Part shown: one piece after another, positions 1 through 7,362 of the stretch
Layout: every line of letters starts with the position of its first letter
How positions within the stretch are numbered: position 1 is the first letter of the stretch
Origin: Alcaligenaceae bacterium
GTDB taxonomy: Bacteria; Pseudomonadota; Gammaproteobacteria; Burkholderiales; Burkholderiaceae_B
DNA length: 37,465 nucleotides
Assembly: GCA_012839585.1 (NCBI GenBank)
Contig: DUNB01000061.1
Coordinates: 1-37,465 of the forward strand
Reading direction: 5' to 3'
Notes under the pieces: generated by a model
Databases searched by the model: none
Told to the model about the DNA's origin: nothing
What the model saw: the letters and a program-made list of their open reading frames with translations, nothing else
Made by a program: the position numbers and the translations under genes

Positions 1-2
1 CG

Positions 3-1151
3 ACCAATAGCTATCTATTGTTTTTTGCTAAAAGAAAATTAAGAGCAAATAGGGATTATTTTGGGTGTTCTGTTTTCGAGGTTCATGCTGATTCGACTCT
101 TCATAAGCATTGCTTAATGTATATAGATGAAGACAATGTTGATCTAGTTAAAAATGTAGTTAAACAAATTTCTTTATCAAGTCCAGAAAAAGTAAATTTT
201 GATGTAGTTGAAAATGGTATTAGAAAAATTAAAAATAAAAAAACTGGTAAAGTTACATACAAAAAAGTAGATAAAGTTGAGGGTGCTACTTATATTTATA
301 AATACATTATGAAGTTTAATGATGTATATACTAATGACAATACACTAAAAAACCAAGCAGCAAGATATTTTTACAGTGCTCGCGGTTATAATTTCTTTGG
401 AATTAAATTAGCAACTACTAAATTTAATTTTATAATACAAAATTACAAAGATTATATTGATTATTTATCAAGTGATTTAATCGAAGTTTTAGAAAATTAT
501 GACTATTATAATTTTCAAAAGCATTATGCTGATGATTTTAAAATGGTAAGAAATGATAAAAAAGTTGTTTTATTTGTTGAATACAATTTATCTGCAAACA
601 ATAAGATTATTGTTAAAGATGATGAAATTCATAAAAGCAAAATTAATTACTATGATTTATCTTCAAAAGAAAATAGAAAAATTATTATTAAAAAGAAAAT
701 TTTCTCAATATTTGAAGTAACAGAAGATTTTTATGAAGATAAAAATAAAATTGAAAGCATCGAAGATATTGATTTAAACGAGTTAATTAATAGTAATATT
801 AAAAATGCTTTTGAGACTGTTATTAGAGATGAAGAAGATTACAACAATTTTATTAATGACTATGTAAATAAAGATGTTAATTCTTTTTTAAGAGTAAATT
901 TAGATATTAAACTAACTAAATCTAATAAATTAATGACATCATTAAATGTTAGAGCAGATAAAAAATTTATTTCTTTCTTAAAAATAGGTTTAAATACTGA
1001 TTGCTGTGCTAATAAATCTAATGATTTATTAGAGGTTAGAGTAAAACAGAGTTATTCAAGAAAATATAAATTGCCAGAAGCAATTTATATTTTAGGAGAG
1101 TTAAAAACTCTTGGAATAGAACATATTAAAGTAGATAGAGCTAAAAAATAA
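3..1151 (+). CDS. gpA-type replication initiation protein (HUH endonuclease), 5'-truncated by window
   Basis: The frame is open to the left edge from base 3, so the N-terminus lies outside the window; the TTG at 18 is only an internal codon. Visible landmarks match the P2 gpA family of rolling-circle initiators. A basic stretch with LFFAKRKLRANRDYFG precedes a histidine pair in LHKHCLMYI (the HUH metal site, residues 29 and 31 counted from base 18). About 60 residues later comes YIYKYIMK, with tyrosines four apart (92 and 96), like the paired catalytic tyrosines of P2 gpA. The segment ARYFYSARGYNFFG then resembles the gpA block after the tyrosines. By family it nicks one strand and covalently holds the 5' end to start replication of the excised element. 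The C-terminal part, rich in Lys, Asn and Asp, is not recognised. It converges on the HNH gene at a shared hairpin. Confidence 0.75.
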   Translation, partial: TNSYLLFFAKRKLRANRDYFGCSVFEVHADSTLHKHCLMYIDEDNVDLVKNVVKQISLSSPEKVNFDVVENGIRKIKNKKTGKVTYKKVDKVEGATYIYKYIMKFNDVYTNDNTLKNQAARYFYSARGYNFFGIKLATTKFNFIIQNYKDYIDYLSSDLIEVLENYDYYNFQKHYADDFKMVRNDKKVVLFVEYNLSANNKIIVKDDEIHKSKINYYDLSSKENRKIIIKKKIFSIFEVTEDFYEDKNKIESIEDIDLNELINSNIKNAFETVIRDEEDYNNFINDYVNKDVNSFLRVNLDIKLTKSNKLMTSLNVRADKKFISFLKIGLNTDCCANKSNDLLEVRVKQSYSRKYKLPEAIYILGELKTLGIEHIKVDRAKK

Positions 1152-1181
1152 CTAAAAAACTTTAAATTATTATAATAAAAA

Positions 1182-1204
1182 AAGAGCATTAAAGCAATGC
1201 TCTT
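1182..1204 (-). terminator. Intrinsic terminator between converging rep and HNH genes
   Basis: AAGAGCATT (1182-1190) pairs perfectly with AATGCTCTT (1196-1204) across a 5-nt loop. The flanking A-run at about 1176-1183 becomes a U-run for leftward transcription, so it fits best as the terminator of the HNH gene. It may also stop the rep transcript. Confidence 0.8.
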
Positions 1205-1212
1205 AAGGTGTT

Positions 1213-1998
1213 TTATTCTTCTAAATCTTTTTGGTTTTTAAGCTTAACTTCTAAAAAGCCATTAAATTTATCAGTATGACATTTAAAGGTTTTATCAAAG
1301 TTTATGCCTAAATTTAAATCATTTAAAAGAGTTAAGTCCATATCAAAATAAATATCATTTAGTTTATTTTGATAATCAATAGCAAAAGCATAATCTAATA
1401 ATCTTCTTTCTTCATCAATACTATTAATTTCTTCGTATTTTTTAAATAAATAGTTTTGGTATGGTATATCTTTAAAGTGTCTATTTATATGTTTTATTGA
1501 ATGACAACGATTGCATAATGCTTCTAAATCTTCTAATTTTTGTATTTTAGTAACTTCGTTAAAGCTCCAGACTTCGTGACATTCAGTTAATGCTGAATGT
1601 TTTATATCTTTGTTTAGTTCGTTTTCTTGTGAAGTTTTTCCACAAATTTTGCAGGCAAAATTATATTTTTCTTCTATACTATCTCTTACTTTTTTCCAAG
1701 CAAAATAATCACCATAATGAAATTGTAGAGCAGAGCGAGCATTTCTAAAGTTTTGATTTTTAGGTAAAAACTCAAATCTTATTAAGTAGTTTTGTTGTCT
1801 TTCTAATTCTTTGAATATTTCAATATAGTTAACATCTAAATGTCTCCAATCCTTTTTTTCTAAAATCAATTGCTCTTGTGCTTGATTTAAAATAGTAGAA
1901 ATATTATCTACTTCATCATTAATTATAATATCATCTAAATCAATAGTTTTGTTTTCTTTTTTCTTCTTTTTCTTAAATAAATTAAATATATTAAACAT
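1213..1998 (-). CDS. HNH endonuclease
   Basis: This is a 261-aa protein with an HNH nuclease core. CKIC (about 116-119) and CNRC (about 162-165) form a two-knuckle zinc site, and TECHEVW (His141, Glu142) plus the following HSIKHI supply the ββα-metal catalytic elements. The N-terminus is very basic with a run of six lysines, and the C-terminus is unassigned. I chose ATG at 1998: AGGG lies 8 nt upstream, while an in-frame GTG at 2007 sits directly on that ribosome site. By family it cuts DNA; whether it serves the element or is defensive or homing cargo cannot be told. It is transcribed leftward, separated from the mobilization operon by a palindromic hairpin, so it is probably its own unit. 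Confidence 0.75.
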   Translation of the reverse strand: MFNIFNLFKKKKKKENKTIDLDDIIINDEVDNISTILNQAQEQLILEKKDWRHLDVNYIEIFKELERQQNYLIRFEFLPKNQNFRNARSALQFHYGDYFAWKKVRDSIEEKYNFACKICGKTSQENELNKDIKHSALTECHEVWSFNEVTKIQKLEDLEALCNRCHSIKHINRHFKDIPYQNYLFKKYEEINSIDEERRLLDYAFAIDYQNKLNDIYFDMDLTLLNDLNLGINFDKTFKCHTDKFNGFLEVKLKNQKDLEE

Positions 1999-2036
1999 AA
2001 TTTTCACCCTTTTATTTTTATTTTTCTTTGGTTGAT

Positions 2037-2054
2037 AGCCCCTTTAAAGGGGCT
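2037..2054 (+). terminator. Perfect 18-bp palindromic hairpin with T-tract
   Basis: AGCCCCTTTAAAGGGGCT is a perfect palindrome, followed on the + strand by TTTATTTTTT. The U-tract is on the rightward transcript although the genes on both sides read leftward. It may therefore block antisense transcription entering the TraY/DotA gene, or act as a stem at the 3' end of the mobilization mRNA. Confidence 0.6.
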
Positions 2055-2062
2055 TTTATTTT

Positions 2063-4315
2063 TTAGCTTAATGGTTTAAATGTTTGCTCATCTTCTCCTT
2101 TTTCTTTGTTTTGTTTGCTTATCTCACTAAAACTGTTTTTCTTTTCTTCTTTTTCTACTGTGTTTATAGGTGCTTGTTGTTCTTTATTATTAAACATTTC
2201 AGCAACATTGCTATCATTATTATCTTTTGATTGTTTGCTTGCACTATCAAGAGAACTAATAACTTTATTTGCTACATTTGTAGAAACTGCTAATGCTGCA
2301 CCTGCTCCAACTTTGCTTGCTGTTGTTGTTGCACTATCAAACTCACTTGCAAAAGCTCCCATTTGTTCTTGTGTGCCACCAATCCATCTAAGAATTTGGT
2401 CAGGCAAAATGTTGATTAATGAAAATGTTTTTCTTAACAATGTAAACATCAATGTGCAATAAATTGCTGTTCCACCTAAAACCGTTATAAATGCGAAGAA
2501 ACCTGAAACATTCCCACCGTTTGACATTGCGAAAATTTGGAAAAATACCTTATTGATAAGTTCGCCAATCACTTTTGACAATATCATTGCTGTGATAAAA
2601 CCAAAAATCATTAAAGTGGGTCTTAGCAGTAAAGATAAGACTAACGAATAACCTGCTTGTCCTTTGCCTGTTACATCATCGCCCTGCGGATGTAGGTGCA
2701 TAACAGCCCATAATGGTGCAGCAATAATTGCTTCTACTACTAATAGGAAGAAGCCAATAATGCTACCAATCCAAATAAAGGACGGGATCATTGGGATTAT
2801 GTAAGATGCAAAGATTGCAACAGTCCACATTCCAGCCATCGGCAAGGCAAAAAATGAACTAAAAATGCTTGCTCCTGCTCCTATACCACCCGCAAAAACT
2901 GCAGCAATAGTGCCTGCTGTTACTGCTACTGCTGTAATACTGCTGATAGCGATTGTATTGATTGCTATTATTCTTTGACCCATTTCATTAACAATAATCA
3001 ATGGGTGTCTTGTGTCGTTTTGAAGCTCAAGCAAGTTTATTTTTGTAAATGCTTCTGCTATTGATGCACCAATTTTTGCTGAAAAACTTGTCCCACTCTC
3101 TTGAGTTTGTGCTTCTTCATTAAAGTGTTTTGAAAAACTTGGGGTTTTACTTCTGCTTAAAACTGATGTAATGCTGTTTAAATATTTTTGAGCATCTTTT
3201 TCATAAGCATTGTTTTTTGTGTAATATATTTGTGCTTCTGCTTGTGCTGTTGATTGTATTGCTGATGCTAAATTATTATTAACAGTTATATCATTAACAA
3301 AATTAAAACCTGCTACAAGCCAACCATTTTTTACTGCGCTTTCAACAAGATTAAGATTTTCTGTAAACTCTTGACCTGTTTTTTCTACTTCTTTTTTATA
3401 CTCAAGAGCATATTGCTCAATTTTTGAATACACTTGCTTTGTGTCTATTTCTTCATCTTTTTTGTTTAAAACATCATTTGCTAAATTAGACAATTTTTTA
3501 TTTAAAATAAATGTCTGCTCTATGTGTTTATTGGTTATTTTACTAAAATCAACATCTTGATATAAAGAACCAATAACACCCAAAACGCCTTGGTTTGTTG
3601 TGTTTCCTGCTCCTGGTGCAGTTATATTTTTTGGCTTTGGTAGTGTAATAGTTCCACATTGAGCATAAGCAGCATTGTTTTTTGTGCTACCAAAAAATAT
3701 TCTTTCTTCATCTGTTGTTGTCTTATATTCTACTTTTCCAAAAAATTTTTCATCTTGAACTTTATTATGTGCAATTACACAACCATTCATAAGAAAGATG
3801 TTTTCTGCTAAAGCAAGTGCTCCATTTTCTCCATATTGAGCGACTTTAATGTTTTTCTCAAAGACTGGATTAGTCATAAAAGCAGTATATGTAATATCTG
3901 CTAAACCAATGCCTGAAAGAACAAGCCACATCACTATTGCCTGAATAAGTGTATAACCTTTAACAATGGGCAAAATTAGAGCAATACCTACTGAATAACG
4001 AATAGGTATCCACACTGAAGATAATTTTTTCCCTAACATTTCTCCATCGTGTGCTGTTCCAATCGTTCCAGCTAAAACTGTATAACCTGCTAAAACTCCA
4101 CCAATAATTAAAATACCACTATTGAAAATTTTAATAGCATTAACAAATGGGTCTTGTCCTGAAAAATCCCCAACAAGCCCACTAAAAAGATAATTTAAAA
4201 CTTTTACTGATAAGTCCCCAATAGGGTATTCAAATAACCCTTGTGTTTGGGCTTGTGCTGTTGTTGCACAAGTTAAAATTAAGAAAGTGATTATTATTTT
4301 TATTATATTTCTCAT
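2063..4315 (-). CDS. TraY/DotA-family type IV secretion membrane protein
   Basis: The product has 750 aa, close to the roughly 745 aa of IncI1 plasmid R64 TraY and shorter than Legionella DotA. Residues 1-23 look like a signal peptide ending AQAQ. Next comes the family's best-conserved N-terminal block: a hydrophobic helix (about 67-84), then GTAHDGEMLGKK (86-97), WIPIR (102-106) and ALILPIVKG. A periplasmic-looking region fills about 150-440, and several strongly hydrophobic helices follow at about 450-650 before a charged Gln/Lys/Glu-rich tail. TraY/DotA is an integral inner-membrane component of type IVB (MPF-I) secretion systems, and in IncI plasmids it is the target of entry exclusion by Exc (known). 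No other tra/dot gene is visible here. It is the last gene of the mobilization operon, with an AAAGG ribosome site. Confidence 0.8.
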   Translation of the reverse strand: MRNIIKIIITFLILTCATTAQAQTQGLFEYPIGDLSVKVLNYLFSGLVGDFSGQDPFVNAIKIFNSGILIIGGVLAGYTVLAGTIGTAHDGEMLGKKLSSVWIPIRYSVGIALILPIVKGYTLIQAIVMWLVLSGIGLADITYTAFMTNPVFEKNIKVAQYGENGALALAENIFLMNGCVIAHNKVQDEKFFGKVEYKTTTDEERIFFGSTKNNAAYAQCGTITLPKPKNITAPGAGNTTNQGVLGVIGSLYQDVDFSKITNKHIEQTFILNKKLSNLANDVLNKKDEEIDTKQVYSKIEQYALEYKKEVEKTGQEFTENLNLVESAVKNGWLVAGFNFVNDITVNNNLASAIQSTAQAEAQIYYTKNNAYEKDAQKYLNSITSVLSRSKTPSFSKHFNEEAQTQESGTSFSAKIGASIAEAFTKINLLELQNDTRHPLIIVNEMGQRIIAINTIAISSITAVAVTAGTIAAVFAGGIGAGASIFSSFFALPMAGMWTVAIFASYIIPMIPSFIWIGSIIGFFLLVVEAIIAAPLWAVMHLHPQGDDVTGKGQAGYSLVLSLLLRPTLMIFGFITAMILSKVIGELINKVFFQIFAMSNGGNVSGFFAFITVLGGTAIYCTLMFTLLRKTFSLINILPDQILRWIGGTQEQMGAFASEFDSATTTASKVGAGAALAVSTNVANKVISSLDSASKQSKDNNDSNVAEMFNNKEQQAPINTVEKEEKKNSFSEISKQNKEKGEDEQTFKPLS

Positions 4316-4330
4316 ATCATTGCCTTTATT

Positions 4331-4699
4331 TTAGTTGTTTTTTGGTCTATTTGTATCACTTAAAAGAAATGTAAATACAATATTAAAAAATGATTTGTTT
4401 TTATTTTTATTAAACATTAATAATATAATAGCAGTTATAAAATCAAAATCATCTTTGTTTATATTTTCTTTTATTTCTTTAAGTTTGATTGTTCTTTTAT
4501 TGTCATTTTTAGACTTATAATTATTTACCATATTTAATTCTTTTTTTGCTTGTTCTATTTCTTTTTTAGTAAACATTGCAATTCTTCTATCAATTTCAAA
4601 TAAATTGCGATAGTCTGCAATTGCTAAATGTATTTCTTTAGATTTTATAGATTTCTCAAGCATATCTTTTTCTAATAATAATAATTTTAAGTTGCTCAT
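4331..4699 (-). CDS. Hypothetical coiled-coil protein in mobilization operon
   Basis: I do not recognise this 122-aa protein. The first 60 residues are highly charged and look helical or coiled-coil (LLLEKDMLEKSIKSKEIHL, then KKEIEQAKKELN). The middle is Lys/Asn-rich, and the C-terminal 35 residues contain two short hydrophobic stretches (FITAIILLMF and FFNIVFTFLL) that may touch the membrane. The start at 4699 has AAGGTG 7 nt upstream. It lies 15 nt from the TraY/DotA gene and 11 nt from the 70-aa membrane protein gene, so it is clearly in the same operon. A role in transfer is possible from position only. Confidence 0.6.
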   Translation of the reverse strand: MSNLKLLLLEKDMLEKSIKSKEIHLAIADYRNLFEIDRRIAMFTKKEIEQAKKELNMVNNYKSKNDNKRTIKLKEIKENINKDDFDFITAIILLMFNKNKNKSFFNIVFTFLLSDTNRPKNN

Positions 4700-4710
4700 A
4701 TTTTCACCTT

Positions 4711-4923
4711 TTACTTAAATAATATATCAATAAAAAAAGTAATATTTAAAAAATCAAATATTGCTAAACCAGTAAAAAATAACAATGATACTAAAAAGAA
4801 ATTTCCTAAAATTTCGATTAGTTCCTTTTTGTATTTGTCCATTATTAAACATAATAGATGATCTAAAGCTTTTGGTATTGTGTTTAGTTCTCTATCTGTT
4901 TTTTTTGTTTCTTCGTTTGTCAT
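4711..4923 (-). CDS. Small membrane protein (70 aa)
   Basis: Unrecognised. A charged N-terminal half (to about residue 38) is followed by one or two hydrophobic helices (about 41-69, FFLVSLLFFTGLAIFDFL), predicting a small inner-membrane protein with a cytoplasmic head. Its ribosome site and start (AAAAAGGAGAATGCTATGA) are identical over 19 nt to those of the prepilin gene on the other strand. This supports a real start and a common origin or common translational strength. It sits between the relaxase and the coiled-coil protein genes. Small membrane proteins in mobilization operons sometimes act in entry exclusion or coupling, but nothing in this sequence proves that. Confidence 0.65.
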   Translation of the reverse strand: MTNEETKKTDRELNTIPKALDHLLCLIMDKYKKELIEILGNFFLVSLLFFTGLAIFDFLNITFFIDILFK

Positions 4924-4936
4924 AGCATTCTCCTTT

Positions 4937-6145
4937 TTATAATTTACTATTTAACTGCTTTATTCTTTGAGCTTCTTGTGAAAGTGCTTGCTTTCTTCTT
5001 TCTTCATTCATAGAACTTTCTCGCTCTACTGCTAATTTTGCTCTAGCAATAGCAATCATTGCTTTTGCTCTTTCTTCGTGAGTTTTAGCATTTGTCAACA
5101 TTGCTGTTGCTTCAACTAATTGTTGTTGTGCAGATGTGGAAATAACTAATTCAGCATTAGATGATATTGAATTATTTTTAACATCTTCTTTATTAATAAT
5201 ATTTTTATCGTTATTGTTATTTAAAGTATTAGTTTTATGTTTTATATCTAATGTTATTTTGTCGTTTGTGTTGTATCTTTTATTATTAAATTCAATTCTT
5301 TTATTCATTGATTTTTCAAATTGTTCTTTTGTTTTTTGTAAATCAAAAGGCTTTTTTATTTCTTCTTTTTTTTCTTTAAATAAATCCCTATAAGACTGTT
5401 CGCTATTTTTTTTATATATATCACCTTTTAGTCTTATATTTGAGCCATCATCTGTTTTTACAGAAATAAAGTCATCGTTGTTTCTTGTGATTGTTAAACC
5501 CATTTCTTTTAAGCATTCTATAAGTTCGTTTCGATTTTTAATGTTTCCTTTTTTAATTTCTTCGACTAAAAACTTATGAATGCTATCTTTTCGTTTTAAG
5601 TTTTTAAAACCGTGTTTTCTTTCAACTTTAAGTGCTTTTTGTTCTTCATTAGACAAAGATTGTTTAAAAATATCTTTCTGCTGAACTTGCTCAAAACCAA
5701 AATTGTAGTTTTGTAAAGCTGTAAAATTATTTGAAATAATCTCATGACCAGGAGGGAAAGGGTTAAAAAACTTAGGTTTATCATCAATAACTACATTATT
5801 AATAATAAAATGTATTTCTAAATTACCCTTGTCTCTATGTTCTATAAAGAGACAATTTACTTTATTTTTTAACTCACTTCCAACAAAAGTATCTTTAAAA
5901 TCTTCTATTAATTGTTTCTTTTGTTCTTCGTTTAAATCTTCATTATCTCTAAATGAAATAACACCAGACGTTGCTTGAACTGCATATTTTGATGTGAGTT
6001 TATCAATTGATTTAGTTAATTCTGCATCGCCATCTAATATTTTTGGTTTTACTTCTCTAATATTTTTATTATGGTCGTAATCGCTTAAGCAATAATTAAC
6101 TGCAGATTTTGAAGGACCTTTATGAGGGAATAATGTTATTATCAT
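4937..6145 (-). CDS. Relaxase / mobilization nuclease (MOBP-like, HEH variant)
   Basis: The 402-aa product has the layout of a plasmid-type relaxase. There is an N-terminal Tyr region (SAVNYCLSDYD, Tyr18 or Tyr23 as candidate nucleophile), then the conserved GVISF strand (61-65). The metal motif EHRDKGNLEIHFIINN gives His103, Glu110 and His112, and FNPFPPGHE (128-136) precedes the helix carrying ALQNYNFGFEQV. The H-x6-E-x-H spacing is that of ColE1-type MOB-HEN relaxases with His in place of the final Asn. The C-terminal half is a helical, Asn/Lys-rich region ending in an Ala/Glu/Arg-rich segment (about 330-395). By family it nicks oriT and pilots the single strand through a type IV secretion channel. 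Its start overlaps the mobC-like stop by ATGA, so the two are translationally coupled. Confidence 0.8.
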   Translation of the reverse strand: MIITLFPHKGPSKSAVNYCLSDYDHNKNIREVKPKILDGDAELTKSIDKLTSKYAVQATSGVISFRDNEDLNEEQKKQLIEDFKDTFVGSELKNKVNCLFIEHRDKGNLEIHFIINNVVIDDKPKFFNPFPPGHEIISNNFTALQNYNFGFEQVQQKDIFKQSLSNEEQKALKVERKHGFKNLKRKDSIHKFLVEEIKKGNIKNRNELIECLKEMGLTITRNNDDFISVKTDDGSNIRLKGDIYKKNSEQSYRDLFKEKKEEIKKPFDLQKTKEQFEKSMNKRIEFNNKRYNTNDKITLDIKHKTNTLNNNNDKNIINKEDVKNNSISSNAELVISTSAQQQLVEATAMLTNAKTHEERAKAMIAIARAKLAVERESSMNEERRKQALSQEAQRIKQLNSKL

Positions 6146-6471
6146 TTTTTTAATCCTTCTATAATTGCTTGTTTTATTTCTTTTTGTTGAAGTCTTACTT
6201 TCTCTATTTCTTCTAATATTTTATTATCTAACTGTTTATATGTATTTGCATAGTGTGCTATTTGATTTAAATTATTAGTCATATTTTTTACTAATCTTAT
6301 AATTTCATAATTAGCACTAAACTTATTATTTATAGTTAATATGTCTATGTCTATTATTTTTTGTTGAAATAATTTGCTTTGACTTATTCCTAATTTTTTA
6401 GACAAAGCAATAAAATAATTATTAAAATCTTCGTTTACCCAAAATTGTTTTTTAATTTTTTTGTTATTCAT
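6142..6471 (-). CDS. MobC-like relaxosome accessory protein
   Basis: This 109-aa basic protein has an N-terminal region compatible with a ribbon-helix-helix-type DNA-binding fold (KKQFWVNEDFNNYFIALSKKLGISQSKLF). NNLNQIAHYAN follows at 66-76, the hallmark 'N-LNQIA-x-x-N' block of MobC/MbeC-type proteins, and then a helical tail. MobC proteins bind oriT and help the relaxase open the nick site. The gene is flanked by two ATGA overlaps, with the 44-aa peptide upstream and the relaxase downstream, which gives tight coupling. Confidence 0.8.
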   Translation of the reverse strand: MNNKKIKKQFWVNEDFNNYFIALSKKLGISQSKLFQQKIIDIDILTINNKFSANYEIIRLVKNMTNNLNQIAHYANTYKQLDNKILEEIEKVRLQQKEIKQAIIEGLKK

Positions 6472-6602
6472 ATTTTTATTATTCCTAAAAAAATTATTAA
6501 TAAAGATGATAGAAAGATTATTAATAAATTTACTCTTTCTATATTATTTCTTTTTGTGAAGTCATAAACTTCTATACCATCTTTTTTTATTTCTTTTCTC
6601 AT
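6468..6602 (-). CDS. 44-aa single-span membrane peptide, first gene of mobilization operon
   Basis: This is a small ORF of 44 codons plus stop. A charged N-terminus (MRKEIKKDGIEVYDFTKRN) is followed by a hydrophobic helix (about 25-43, rich in Leu, Ile and Phe) and a final Lys-Ile. Its TGA overlaps the mobC-like ATG in an ATGA junction, the same coupling used between the next two genes, which strongly argues that it is translated. An AAAAGGA lies about 11 nt before the ATG. No function is recognised; it could be a membrane anchor or an exclusion peptide. Confidence 0.6.
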   Translation of the reverse strand: MRKEIKKDGIEVYDFTKRNNIERVNLLIIFLSSLLIIFLGIIKI

Positions 6603-6670
6603 TCTCTAAACATTCCTTTTTATTGTTCTTTTAAATGTTTTTTTAAAGGCTTTTAAGCCGTTTTTTTTTA

Positions 6671-6742
6671 GGGGTTTGGGGGAACCCCAAGGGGTAAAGG
6701 GGCTTGCCCTTTCAAGGCTCTATTACTTCACGAAGTGGAGTA
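6671..6742. other. Putative oriT: cluster of inverted repeats upstream of mob operon
   Basis: A GC-rich patch in otherwise AT-rich DNA holds three nested inverted repeats. TTGGGG-GAA-CCCCAA lies at 6676-6690, AAAGGG-GCTTG-CCCTTT at 6696-6712, and TACTTCAC-GAA-GTGGAGTA at 6724-6742 with one mismatch (inner ACTTC-AC-GAAGT is perfect). It lies in the leader of the relaxase operon, the usual place for oriT. The nick site cannot be assigned. A shorter hairpin, GGCTTTTAAGCC followed by nine or more T residues, is at 6648-6669. Confidence 0.55.
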
Positions 6743-6777
6743 AAAAGAGTGACCTTGCTTTTTATTCTCTTACTATA

Positions 6778-6805
6778 TTTATATATTAATAAAAATTAAA
6801 GTCAA
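6778..6805 (-). promoter_or_regulatory. Promoter of the mobilization operon
   Basis: Read leftward: -35 TTGACT (6805-6800), a 16-nt spacer, and -10 TATAAA (6783-6778). The transcript would start near 6771 and carry a leader of about 170 nt, including the oriT-like hairpins, before the 44-aa gene at 6602. Confidence 0.55.
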
Positions 6806-6833
6806 CATTTAAGAAAAATAAGAAAGTTGACTT
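6799..6833. promoter_or_regulatory. Inverted-repeat operator between divergent promoters
   Basis: AAGTCAAC (6799-6806) and GTTGACTT (6826-6833) are perfect inverted copies separated by 19 nt. Each arm contains the -35 hexamer of one of the two divergent promoters. One dimeric regulator binding both arms could therefore silence both transcripts. The neighbouring HTH-like protein gene or the MobC-like gene is the obvious candidate. Confidence 0.5.
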
Positions 6834-6854
6834 ATAAAGATAAATATATATATT
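6827..6854 (+). promoter_or_regulatory. Promoter of the regulator/pilin group
   Basis: -35 TTGACT (6827-6832), a 16-nt spacer, and -10 TATATT (6849-6854) read rightward toward the gene at 6889. It is the mirror image of the leftward promoter, sharing the same hexamer and spacing. Confidence 0.55.
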
Positions 6855-6888
6855 TAATATAAGTAATAATAAAAGGAGAATATAAAAT

Positions 6889-7362
6889 ATGAATGATATA
6901 AGCATAGAAGAACTTAAAAAAGTTCTTATAGAAAGCATTAAAAAGAAAGAAGAGGAAAAAGTATATAAGCATCCATTGCTTCAATATGCTAATGCAATAG
7001 AAGCATTGGTAAAAAGTGGAGCAAGACACAGAGATGTGATTGAGTATTTTAATAATCTTGCATCTACTAATTATAATAATAAGCAACTATATAATTTACT
7101 TTACAGATGGAGAACAAGCAATATTATTAATAAAATTGAAGTTGATAAAATTAAAAATGATATTGCTTTAACAAAAGTAAAAGATAAAAGTATGGCAAAA
7201 ATGATGGACTTTGTTAAAGCGATTTATAATATAAATCAAACAACAATTAAAGATATGAATGATGCTAAATTATTTTTTTCTAATAATTATAATGATAATG
7301 TAGCAATTAAAGATTTAGCACAAAGATATATAAATAAACAAAATGGAGAAAGTAATGAATAA
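6889..7362 (+). CDS. Possible HTH regulatory protein (157 aa)
   Basis: Not firmly recognised. The N-terminal 25 residues are a charged helix, followed by a compact segment (about 37-80) with an HTH-like look: helix, GARHRDVIEYFNN, then NNKQLYNLLYRWR. This pattern is common in small plasmid-borne DNA-binding proteins that act on mobilization promoters. The rest is helical and rich in Lys, Asn and Asp. The ATG at 6889 has GGAG 10 nt upstream. It is the first gene after the mirrored promoter/operator, so autoregulation and control of the mob operon is a natural inference. The downstream ORF starts inside its last codons. Confidence 0.55.
   Translation: MNDISIEELKKVLIESIKKKEEEKVYKHPLLQYANAIEALVKSGARHRDVIEYFNNLASTNYNNKQLYNLLYRWRTSNIINKIEVDKIKNDIALTKVKDKSMAKMMDFVKAIYNINQTTIKDMNDAKLFFSNNYNDNVAIKDLAQRYINKQNGESNE

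Noticed and set aside
2106..2462. 118-aa frame on the + strand inside the TraY/DotA gene
   Set aside because: Antisense shadow of a clear membrane protein gene; no ribosome site and composition is only the complement.
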